From positions 1 through 6,328 of the forward strand of contig DALTVZ010000068.1 in the NCBI GenBank assembly GCA_029987315.1: a stretch of DNA of 6,328 bases, read 5' to 3'. Below, in pieces: positions 1 to 4,283 of this stretch (its first letter is position 1; each line of letters opens with the position of its first letter). This DNA is from Methanocorpusculum sp. Lineage in GTDB: Archaea; Halobacteriota; Methanomicrobia; Methanomicrobiales; Methanocorpusculaceae. Under the pieces are notes generated by a model. It saw only the letters and a program-made list of their open reading frames with translations, ran no database searches and had not been told where the DNA came from. Position numbers and translations under genes: made by a program.

Positions 1-366
1 CGCGGAAATGCGGACGTTCCACGTTGCTTCGGTACCGATCTCGGTCGTCTCGGCAGTACCGCCGTTCCCGAATGCTGCTTTAAGATCCGCACTGCCGGTA
101 AGGGCGGTGATCGCGGCTGCGTATTCAGCTCTGCTGAATGCCGTGACCTGGACCTTGCCGGTCATTTCGGAGGTGTTCGGGTCGAAGTAGCCGACATAGG
201 TCTTGTAGGTCTGCTTCCCGAGCTCGACTTCGGCAAGGCCGAGGGGGTTTTCCACGCAGGTAATTTCTGCGATGATCGCATCATACGCGGCGGCGTTCGT
301 AAACTCTGCGGTGAAGATCCGCTTTGCGGACTTCGAGATTGCTGTCTGAATGAAATCAGCTGTCAT
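1..366 (-). CDS. Hypothetical protein, 3' end outside window
   Basis: This is an open frame of 122 codons from ATG at 366 down to position 1, so the C terminus is missing. The protein begins MTADFIQTAISKSAKRIFTA and is rich in Ala, Thr and Glu, with alternating hydrophobic stretches (for example YKTYVGYFDP at about residues 54-63 and GKVQVTAF at about 70-77). No membrane segment or signal peptide is visible. I do not recognise the family. A structural protein of a virus is possible from composition and context, but that is inference. An in-frame stop lies six codons upstream of the ATG, so the start is well constrained. Unlike most genes upstream in the same direction it has no GGAGG-type site. 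Instead GGATCACCTCC, the sequence of the 16S rRNA tail itself, sits just before the ATG. A 312-bp leader separates it from the preceding gene. Confidence 0.7.
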   Translation of the reverse strand, partial: MTADFIQTAISKSAKRIFTAEFTNAAAYDAIIAEITCVENPLGLAEVELGKQTYKTYVGYFDPNTSEMTGKVQVTAFSRAEYAAAITALTGSADLKAAFGNGGTAETTEIGTEATWNVRISA

Positions 367-678
367 GGTGGAGGTGATCCATCAAGGCCGCCGAAGGCGG
401 CCGAGATGATGAGCAAATCTTTGATTTGCGAGCGTCGAGGGAGCCGAAGGCGACCGAAGCGAGGAGCAAATCTTTGATTTGCGACCTGTCGAGACCGTCT
501 TAAGGCAACCTCAACGATTTAACACATGCAAAACACACGTGATTTTTTCTGTCCTATTTGGAGGTGATCGTTGATTCAAATTCACGCGTCTTCTCACACA
601 TGCTATATGATTATAGGACGTAAAAGTATAAAAAATAGTGGAAATTTGCTCTCGCTCAGACAAAAACGAGAGAAAATC
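367..678 (-). promoter_or_regulatory. Intergenic leader with hairpins and possible promoter
   Basis: This stretch between the 66-aa HTH gene and the gene starting at 366 contains no convincing gene. On the minus strand there is a TATA-like TTTTTATAC at about 626-634, which would place a transcription start near 600-608 and leave a leader of some 230 nt. The leader would carry GATCACCTCC at 560-569, two GCAAATC hairpins and a GC-rich hairpin, then a second GATCACCTCC at 370-379 just before the ATG. A CTCTCG/CGAGAG stem with a T-rich loop (about 649-674) could end transcripts of the upstream operon. The promoter and terminator roles are inference. Confidence 0.4.
386..482. repeat. Cluster of short perfect hairpins, block 1
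   Basis: Three perfect stem-loops with 3-base loops lie close together: GGCCGCC-GAA-GGCGGCC at 386-402, GCAAATC-TTT-GATTTGC at 413-429, and a second identical GCAAATC hairpin at 466-482, 53 bp from the first. Between the two, GGAGCCGAAGGCGACC looks like a decayed version of the GGCCGCC hairpin. The GCAAATC hairpin recurs at 3522 and 4341. The modules are joined by short GAG/CGAG linkers, which suggests a dispersed family of modular hairpin repeats. Confidence 0.8.
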
Positions 679-879
679 TCACAACTCAGACGGTTTGAGG
701 ATCTTATCCGCGATACATCCCGACGGATACTCGATCCCGTGTTTCATCATCGCCGTCTCCACTGAATGCCGGCTGCATCCGAGATACAGCGCCACGGCAG
801 AGATCGACTTATGCTTCGAAAGCAGAGCCTTCAGCTTCTCCTTATCAATAAGATCCGGAACACTGTACCAGTATCTCAT
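679..879 (-). CDS. Small helix-turn-helix protein (66 aa)
   Basis: This is a small, probably cytoplasmic DNA-binding protein. Residues about 12-50 have the pattern of a helix-turn-helix: a KEKLKALLSKH helix, then SISAVALYLGCSRHSVETAM, with the usual A..LG.S..(S/T)V spacing, and KHGI closing the domain as in Fis- or resolvase-like C-terminal HTH units. There is no dimerisation or effector domain, and the C-terminal 15 residues look like a tail. The ATG is 2 bp after the TAA of the 166-aa gene and is preceded by GGAGGAGCTAAGG, a strong ribosome binding site inside the upstream gene's last codons. It is the last gene of the coupled minus-strand operon. It could be a regulator of the operon or of the downstream gene, or a small packaging protein; sequence alone does not separate these. 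Confidence 0.8.
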   Translation of the reverse strand: MRYWYSVPDLIDKEKLKALLSKHKSISAVALYLGCSRHSVETAMMKHGIEYPSGCIADKILKPSEL

Positions 880-881
880 CC

Positions 882-1382
882 TTAGCTCCTCCTCCTCTGC
901 TTCACTCTTTTCACCACATACCCTTTCGGCGTCGTTCTCATGGTAACATATTCTGAAAGCTCCGGCTCGGGCAGTCTCGCCTCCAGATCATCCACATTTA
1001 CCGCGTCATAATCCGTGATCCGGTCCCCGATCAGCTTCTTCACCGCCTCATAGATGAACCGGTTCGACAGAAGCTTCGCCGCGTCCGATGGCGTGACATG
1101 CACCACCTCCTGGAAAAGATCCGGCAGACCGTTTCGCAGCGCCTGGATGTTGACCTCCTTTTTCCGGGACTCCTCCAACTCCAGAACGAACCCCTCCGAA
1201 AGAATCCCGCCTGCTCTGATCTCATCAACGGTCTCGTTAAACCGGCGCTTATACTCCTTCGCCAGATCGGTAAGGGACCGGTTCATCTCCTGACAGTAGA
1301 ACGCATCCTCATATTCATCCATAGGTGCGGGAAACGCTGCTTCCAGAGCCGCCCGGATCCCGGCAGAATCACAGATAGTCAT
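882..1382 (-). CDS. Hypothetical protein (166 aa)
   Basis: I do not recognise this protein. It is hydrophilic and mostly predicted helical: an acidic N-terminal part (MDEYEDAF at about 21-28), a charged amphipathic stretch around residues 38-80 (SLTDLAKEYKRRFNETVDEI followed by LELEESRKKEV) that could form a coiled coil, a middle segment with PSDAAKLLSNRFIYEAV at 98-114, and a very basic tail (VVKRVKQRRRS) that could touch nucleic acid. A longer start at 1403 is possible, but the ATG at 1382 has GGAGGA five bases upstream, so I chose it. It overlaps the zinc-binding gene before it by 14 bp and is 2 bp from the HTH gene after it, consistent with translational coupling. Confidence 0.75.
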   Translation of the reverse strand: MTICDSAGIRAALEAAFPAPMDEYEDAFYCQEMNRSLTDLAKEYKRRFNETVDEIRAGGILSEGFVLELEESRKKEVNIQALRNGLPDLFQEVVHVTPSDAAKLLSNRFIYEAVKKLIGDRITDYDAVNVDDLEARLPEPELSEYVTMRTTPKGYVVKRVKQRRRS

Positions 1383-1623
1383 ACGTCTCCTCCATCTGCT
1401 CATCGATCCGTTCCCCGATCGCCTTTCTCATATCCAGATAGGCGAAGAATTTGATATCATCATCCGGCGAATCGATCCGAAGCGTCGGCGATCCGCAGAC
1501 CGGGCAGTTCATCGTCACCCGTTCCAGATCCTCCGGATCATTCACCCAGACCTTTTCTGTAACTGAGTTCAGGCAGACCGGGCAGGAGAATTTGATCCTC
1601 CTGAGATACTCTGTGCCGTTCAC
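1369..1623 (-). CDS. Small zinc-ribbon-like protein (84 aa)
   Basis: Two CPVC knuckles, at residues 14-17 and 40-43, are separated by 22 residues, the arrangement of a four-cysteine zinc ribbon. The rest is acidic (DSPDDDIKFF at 51-60; IDEQMEETYDYL at the C terminus). Such small zinc ribbons usually act as nucleic-acid-binding or protein-docking modules; the partner cannot be told here. The start is GTG, overlapping the HNH stop as GTGA, and GGAGGTGG lies a few bases upstream, an excellent ribosome binding site that supports this non-ATG start. It follows the HNH gene and overlaps the 166-aa gene. Confidence 0.8.
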   Translation of the reverse strand: MNGTEYLRRIKFSCPVCLNSVTEKVWVNDPEDLERVTMNCPVCGSPTLRIDSPDDDIKFFAYLDMRKAIGERIDEQMEETYDYL

Positions 1624-2153
1624 AGCCCCACCTCCGCATAGGTCCGCCGGGAAACGATCCGGTGGATCGTGGTTTTGTTTACCTTGAACTCAGCTGCGAG
1701 GATCCGCGGAGGTTCGCCCTCTGCATACCTCCTCCTGATCTCTCCGACCTGAACGTCGGTGAAGATCCTCTTTTTGCGCCCGGAGAGCGGGTGATTGTTG
1801 TCCCAGAACGGGATCATCCGGAGATTTTCTAGCCGGCAGTCCTCAACGTTTCCGTTGATGTGGTCGATCTGGAGATTCAGATCGATCGGCAGATCGTCCA
1901 TCGTTTTACAGTTTCCGGCGATGTAGACCGCCCGGTGCTTGGTGATGTTGAAACGAAATTTCTTATATCTGACTATCGTGAAAAGATATTTGCTGGATTT
2001 GCTTTTTCTGTGGAAACGGAGAGGCTTTCCGGTGCTCCGGGAAATGATCTCACCGTTTTCCGCGTCAAGAATCCAGGCTCCGGAAAGGATCTTCGAGAGG
2101 ATGACCCGGTCGGCGAGCCGAAGACCGAGGCAGGGTTTCCTGTCAGGGGTCAT
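1620..2153 (-). CDS. HNH endonuclease with C-terminal HTH (177 aa)
   Basis: The central region has the layout of the HNH_3-type nucleases found in phages and as free-standing homing endonucleases: KHRAVYIAG at 72-80 supplies the first conserved His (73), and QIDHINGNVEDCRLENLRMI at 95-114 gives the D-H (97-98), the N-G and the downstream N-L (110-111) of the metal-binding beta-beta-alpha fold. Residues about 131-172 form a likely helix-turn-helix (FTDVQVGEIRRRYAEG, then ILAAEFKVNKTTIHRIVSRR) for sequence recognition. The key residues are present, so it is probably active as a DNA nickase or nuclease. It starts at an ATGA overlap with the gene before it, behind GGAGG. It may be a homing endonuclease lodged in the operon or a nuclease used by a virus; being coupled on both sides favours an integrated functional member. 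Confidence 0.9.
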   Translation of the reverse strand: MTPDRKPCLGLRLADRVILSKILSGAWILDAENGEIISRSTGKPLRFHRKSKSSKYLFTIVRYKKFRFNITKHRAVYIAGNCKTMDDLPIDLNLQIDHINGNVEDCRLENLRMIPFWDNNHPLSGRKKRIFTDVQVGEIRRRYAEGEPPRILAAEFKVNKTTIHRIVSRRTYAEVGL

Positions 2154-2404
2154 GGTTCCTCCGGGACTTCACCGGCAAATCTGATGGTGAGGGTAAATGT
2201 TTCACCGCTCAGGGCGGCAAAGGGAATGCCATGCTCCTTAAGATGATCTGTGATGAGGTCTACAAGGATTGTGTGCATTACGTGGATGAGTCGGGCAGCA
2301 CAATGGTTCCTTTTGGGATTGAGGGAATCGATGATCGTGTCGAGATAGGGCGATGCGTCATACTCGGTTCTGCTCCATATCTGGTTTATGGGCTCGCAGG
2401 TCAT
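2150..2404 (-). CDS. Hypothetical protein (84 aa)
   Basis: I do not recognise this protein. It has a helical middle (HCAARLIHVMHTILVDLI at about 34-51, then TDHLKEHGI) followed by a short beta-like stretch (FTLTIRFAGEV at 70-80) and a PEEP tail. It is soluble, with no clear metal or nucleotide motif. The ATG overlaps the stop of the 39-aa gene as ATGA and has AGGTGG four bases upstream; its own stop overlaps the HNH start as ATGA. The tight coupling says it is expressed with the HNH protein. Confidence 0.7.
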   Translation of the reverse strand: MTCEPINQIWSRTEYDASPYLDTIIDSLNPKRNHCAARLIHVMHTILVDLITDHLKEHGIPFAALSGETFTLTIRFAGEVPEEP

Positions 2405-2520
2405 GGTCCACCTGCCGGATGGGCGGTTGCTTTTTCTCTTTGCAGTGCAAATTGTCTATTGCCTGTTCCCTGATTTAGTTTCCAGACGGTCATCGGGCAG
2501 GCATCTTGTTTTTCAGTCAT
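2401..2520 (-). CDS. Hypothetical small protein (39 aa)
   Basis: A short gene that automatic ORF cut-offs would miss. It begins MTEKQDACPMTVWKLNQG and ends ATAHPAGGP; no family is recognised. Three features support it: the ATG overlaps the stop of the 121-aa gene as ATGA; its own TGA overlaps the next ATG as ATGA; and AGGAG lies seven bases before its start. Without it the operon would have a 112-bp gap, in contrast to the close packing elsewhere. The protein is hydrophilic and basic in its second half. Confidence 0.65.
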   Translation of the reverse strand: MTEKQDACPMTVWKLNQGTGNRQFALQREKATAHPAGGP

Positions 2521-2882
2521 TTATCGACTCCTGTGATTTTTGCGAAGGTTGGATGGGTTTCATTGAACTTTTCTATGACATCATCTGCGATGTCCTGATA
2601 TTTTCTGCGGAGTTCTGCGCACCGGTTGATGACGGCGGCTTCCGCGCTTTTTCTTCCGCCAAGAAGACGGGAGAATTCGCGTTCGTTGGTTATGTCGCCG
2701 AAGTAGAGGTCAAAGATGCGGGCGGTTTCAGCACCTTGGTTTTTGGGATCTGCCACATTTCCGGTCAGGGATTCTTCCATGAAGGTCACGATCATGGGTG
2801 ATCCTTCTTTGCCGAACTGTTCTTTGAACTGATACATGACCCCTGATTTGGATTCAGGGACGTAGACTCTGAAGTCAGGCAT
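2517..2882 (-). CDS. Hypothetical protein (121 aa)
   Basis: I do not recognise this protein. The N-terminal third looks beta-rich (MPDFRVYVPE, then SPMIVTFMEESLTG at 28-41). The C-terminal half is helical and charged (EREFSRLLGGRKSAEAAVIN at 67-86, then CAELRRKYQDIADDVIEKFN), which could form an amphipathic or coiled-coil helix pair. It is soluble with no signal peptide. Its start overlaps the end of the 49-aa RHH-like gene by 8 bp and its stop overlaps the 39-aa gene as ATGA. The ribosome binding site is weak (GGGGAAC further upstream), so translation probably depends on coupling to the RHH gene. Confidence 0.75.
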   Translation of the reverse strand: MPDFRVYVPESKSGVMYQFKEQFGKEGSPMIVTFMEESLTGNVADPKNQGAETARIFDLYFGDITNEREFSRLLGGRKSAEAAVINRCAELRRKYQDIADDVIEKFNETHPTFAKITGVDK

Positions 2883-3024
2883 TTGTCTGTGTTCCCCGTT
2901 TCATGTGTTCTCTGATGAGAGCGAGGATGACTTTCGAGGTCCTCGGGTTCGGATACTTTTTCGTGAATGCAGCGAACGTTTTTTTGTCAGGGTCGCTGAT
3001 CGTGAGGTTGAAATGGTCTTTCAA
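2875..3024 (-). CDS. Ribbon-helix-helix-like small protein (49 aa), TTG start
   Basis: The protein has the size and pattern of a ribbon-helix-helix DNA-binding domain: a short strand with alternating polar and hydrophobic residues (HFNLTIS at 4-10), a first helix (DPDKKTFAAFTKKY at 11-24), a turn (PNPRTS) and a second helix (KVILALIREHMKRG at 31-44). RHH proteins bind DNA as dimers through the paired strand and often repress their own operon. The start is TTG at 3024, the only plausible initiation codon for the full domain; GGGG and TGTGAT lie 6-15 bases upstream. The TTG overlaps the stop of a 25-codon frame as TTGA. The gene overlaps the 121-aa gene by 8 bp. The family call is from pattern only, but its position as first sizeable gene fits an autoregulator. 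Confidence 0.6.
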   Translation of the reverse strand: MKDHFNLTISDPDKKTFAAFTKKYPNPRTSKVILALIREHMKRGTQTNA

Positions 3025-3098
3025 GTTTTTATCACATCCCCTCTTTTGCAGAGGTTTTTTCCAGCAGCTTCATCGGGGTCTCGTGACCCCGGCTGCAT
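3021..3098 (-). CDS. Possible 25-aa leader peptide of the operon
   Basis: An ATG-started frame begins MQPGSRDPDEAAGKNLCK and ends in TGA overlapping the TTG of the RHH-like gene (TTGA), the same overlap style used by the following genes. The ATG at 3098 lies about 27 bp downstream of the centre of a TATA box (TATAATAT, 3121-3128), where an archaeal leaderless transcript would start. Its first codons form one side of a strong hairpin. A rival frame in the same leader starts at ATG 3073 inside the hairpin bulge and encodes a 13-codon peptide (MKLLEKTSAKEGM). No homology can be claimed; whether either is translated is unknown. Confidence 0.4.
   Translation of the reverse strand: MQPGSRDPDEAAGKNLCKRGDVIKT
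3064..3096. promoter_or_regulatory. Bulged hairpin at the 5' end of the minus operon
   Basis: GCAGC (3064-3068) pairs with GCTGC (3092-3096), and CGGGGTC (3074-3080) pairs with GACCCCG (3085-3091) around a 4-base loop; TTCAT (3069-3073) is left as a one-sided bulge. On the minus strand the bulge reads ATGAA and holds the start codon of the 13-codon frame. The palindrome lies immediately after the predicted transcription start, so it could be an operator for the RHH-like protein or an RNA element at the extreme 5' end of the message. Confidence 0.6.
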
Positions 3099-3120
3099 AC
3101 AAAATAATTATTTTTCTATG

Positions 3121-3128
3121 CATATTAT
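3121..3128 (-). promoter_or_regulatory. TATA box of the minus-strand operon
   Basis: TATAATAT on the minus strand, preceded by A-rich DNA that could serve as a BRE. It is centred about 27 bp from the ATG at 3098 and about 100 bp from the TTG of the RHH-like gene. The surrounding 3100-3175 is very AT-rich. It is the best candidate promoter for the genes down to 679. Confidence 0.5.
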
Positions 3129-3178
3129 ACTATGTTTTTTTGAAAAACGAGAAATTATTTCAATAATTGCAACATAAT

Positions 3179-3283
3179 TTAGGGGAAATAAGAGTGCTGA
3201 TTTGGGGCGTCGAAGTGGATGTGGAGGTCCTTTTGGCCTGTCGGATCATAGCAGGCAGATGTTGATTTTTTTCTTGGTATCAC
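3179..3283 (-). CDS. Doubtful 34-aa ORF or gene relic
   Basis: A GTG-started frame ending in TAA encodes a peptide beginning MIPRKKSTSACYDPTGQK and ending DLHIHFDAPNQHSYFP. The C-terminal part has protein-like composition, and the frame stays open upstream to about 3330, so it may be the tail of a decayed gene. In favour: a good minus-strand TATA box at 3356-3363 would start a transcript roughly 50 nt before the GTG. Against: no ribosome binding site and very short length. I recognise no family. Confidence 0.25.
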   Translation of the reverse strand: MIPRKKSTSACYDPTGQKDLHIHFDAPNQHSYFP

Positions 3284-3355
3284 GCTTTGTTTCGTAGTGC
3301 CCGGTTCTGAAGTGGTGTCGAGGTGTCCGGGTTATATTTTTAGTTGGATTGTGAG

Positions 3356-3363
3356 TATTTATA
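3356..3363 (-). promoter_or_regulatory. TATA box on the minus strand
   Basis: TATAAATA read on the minus strand, in the context GGGGTATAAATACTC. This is a strong match to the archaeal TATA consensus and predicts a start near 3330-3335. Only a doubtful 34-aa frame lies directly downstream, so it might drive a small RNA or contribute read-through into the operon. An interrupted CTGACC/GGTCAG inverted repeat (3366-3371 with 3416-3421) lies just upstream of it. Confidence 0.45.
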
Positions 3364-3659
3364 CCCCTGACCGCGCGGTGCGATAATGCCCCCCCTTGAT
3401 GGGTAAAAGAGGGTGGTCAGTGAGAGAGGAGGGGTTTTTTCGATGCAAAAAAATGAGGTTGGGGGTGTTCCGATATCGTTTTTGAGACTCCTTTCCCGTG
3501 ATCAATTTTCGATCATTTTTCGCAAATCAAAGATTTGCTCAGCTGAGGGACCTAAAGGTCCCCGCTTCCACTCGCAAATGGGTGTTTCGATTCCAAAATC
3601 ACCTTCCGCCGATCAATTTTGACCATTTTTTAATGATGATTTTTCGTGGGTAAAAATCA
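3364..3659. other. AT-rich non-coding stretch with degenerate repeats
   Basis: No convincing gene is seen. Apart from the hairpin block at 3522-3562, it holds a degenerate direct repeat: GATCAATTTTCGATCATTTT at 3500-3519 and GATCAATTTTGACCATTTTT at 3611-3630. T- and A-runs are frequent (3435-3440, 3447-3453, 3479-3483, 3516-3520) but not regularly spaced. Confidence 0.6.
3522..3562 (-). repeat. Cluster of short perfect hairpins, block 2
   Basis: GCAAATC-AAA-GATTTGC (3522-3538), the palindrome CTCAGCTGAG (3538-3547) and GGGACC-TAAA-GGTCCC (3547-3562) abut each other and share end bases. Read on the minus strand, the order is the same as in block 3 at 4284-4357, so the two blocks are inverted copies about 750 bp apart. 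The preceding minus-strand CGAGTGGAAGCGG-like sequence is also shared with the array next to block 3. Confidence 0.8.
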
Positions 3660-3684
3660 AAATCGGCAGGATTCGGCGTATTTT
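3660..3684 (+). repeat. 25-bp direct repeat, left copy
   Basis: Exact 25-bp match to 4016-4040; its core is GGCAGGATTCGGCGTATTTT. It ends 36 bp left of the inverted-repeat element, while the other copy starts 37 bp right of it. The symmetry suggests that the repeats belong to the element or to its insertion. Confidence 0.9.
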
Positions 3685-3703
3685 CTCCTTCATGCAGTCA
3701 TAG

Positions 3704-3711
3704 TATATAAA
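3704..3711 (+). promoter_or_regulatory. TATA box facing into the inverted-repeat element (left)
   Basis: TATATAAA, an excellent archaeal TATA match, 10 bp outside the left AGGCGCCT arm. It predicts transcription starting near the A-run at 3731-3736. No gene follows on the plus strand, so any product would be non-coding, or the box may serve another purpose such as helix unwinding. Confidence 0.4.
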
Positions 3712-3720
3712 TCAAGAGGG

Positions 3721-3978
3721 AGGCGCCTGGAAAAAACGATACCCCCGGAATAACTACCTACCTAGTGCGTTACTAATTTATATAGTAGTAATTTTCATTT
3801 TGGTTTTTTTCTTTCCTTCTCTCTCTCTCTCTCTCTCTCTTCTGTACTGTACATAAAATAATAATAATAATAGACCAGGCGCCTAAAAAAAAAGTGATTG
3901 ATGAGAGTTTTTTCTTCCGCTCTAGGTCACTACCTAGGTAGGTAGTCTGTCGGGGGTCATCGTTTTTTTCAGGCGCCT
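3721..3978. repeat. 258-bp inverted-repeat element with three GGCGCC boxes
   Basis: The left arm (3721 to about 3765) and the reverse complement of the right arm (about 3933-3978) share, in order: AGGCGCCTG, an A-run, ACGAT, ACCCCCG, and ACTACCTACCTAG, with a few mismatches and indels. A third box, AGGCGCCT followed by an A-run and TGATTGATGAG, lies inside at 3877. The interior is AT-rich with a TTTATATA (3777-3784), an 11-unit CT tract, a TGTACTGTACA palindrome (3843-3853), an AAT run and the 12-bp palindrome CTACCTAGGTAG (3930-3941). There is no coding frame. Possible roles are an initiator-binding origin with its unwinding region, a miniature mobile element, or a recombination or partition site. 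The paired boxes around AT-rich DNA fit an origin best, but this is inference. Confidence 0.75.
3819..3871. repeat. CT and AAT microsatellites
   Basis: Eleven uninterrupted CT dinucleotides (3819-3840) and five AAT trinucleotides (3857-3871) flank an 11-bp palindrome. The CT tract is a pure pyrimidine run extending further on both sides and could adopt triplex or unwound structure under superhelical stress. Confidence 0.9.
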
Positions 3979-3987
3979 GTTGGTTAG

Positions 3988-3995
3988 TTTATATA
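3988..3995 (-). promoter_or_regulatory. TATA box facing into the inverted-repeat element (right)
   Basis: TATATAAA on the minus strand, about 10 bp outside the right arm and the mirror image of the box at 3704-3711. The two outer flanks match at about two-thirds of positions over 24 bp, so the inverted repeat extends, degraded, past the arms. Confidence 0.4.
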
Positions 3996-4015
3996 GTCTT
4001 GATGTTTCGCCGGGG

Positions 4016-4040
4016 AAATCGGCAGGATTCGGCGTATTTT
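4016..4040 (+). repeat. 25-bp direct repeat, right copy
   Basis: Exact copy of 3660-3684, 356 bp downstream in the same orientation. Its last four T residues form part of the first T-tract of the phased array. Confidence 0.9.
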
Positions 4041-4264
4041 TTGTTTGAGGTGTGGTATTTTGGGGTCGGGAGAGGAGTATTTTTGATCGACGGAGGGGGA
4101 TTTTCGAATCGAAATGGTGGTTTTCGAGTGGAAGCGGGATGGTTTTGGGGTTTGACTGGGTGGTTTTTTGGAGTGGAAATGGTGGTTTTCGAGTGGAAGC
4201 GGGATGGTTTTGGGGTTTGACTGGGTGGTTTTTTGGAGTAGAAATGGTGGTTTTCGAGTGGAAG
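4037..4264. repeat. Phased T-tract array with 65-bp tandem repeat
   Basis: Eleven T-tracts of 4-6 bases begin at 4037, 4058, 4080, 4101, 4121, 4143, 4164, 4186, 4208, 4229 and 4251, giving spacings of 20-22 bp, about two helical turns. Most units read TTTT followed by a G-rich GTGGAA-like core and GG. From 4111 the units are organised as a 65-bp tandem repeat: 4111-4175, 4176-4240 (one visible change) and a 24-bp partial third copy. The core TTTTCGAGTGGAAG occurs three times exactly. Since 65 is not a multiple of three, the long minus-strand frame across it is not a conserved repeat protein. Phased T-tracts predict strongly bent DNA. Confidence 0.9.
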
Positions 4265-4283
4265 TGTCGTAAAATGAGAGGCG

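Noticed and set aside
571..765. Plus-strand 64-codon frame starting TTG behind a perfect GGAGGTGATC
   Set aside because: The ribosome binding site is striking, but the frame overlaps the HTH gene antisense and its composition is unlike its neighbours. The decamer is better treated as part of the minus-strand leader.
1403..1403. Upstream ATG start for the 166-aa gene
   Set aside because: It adds MSRWRRR and lacks a good ribosome binding site, while the ATG at 1382 has GGAGGA at ideal spacing.
3413..3622. Plus-strand 69-codon frame
   Set aside because: It crosses hairpin block 2 and AT-rich repeats; no domain and no supporting neighbour.
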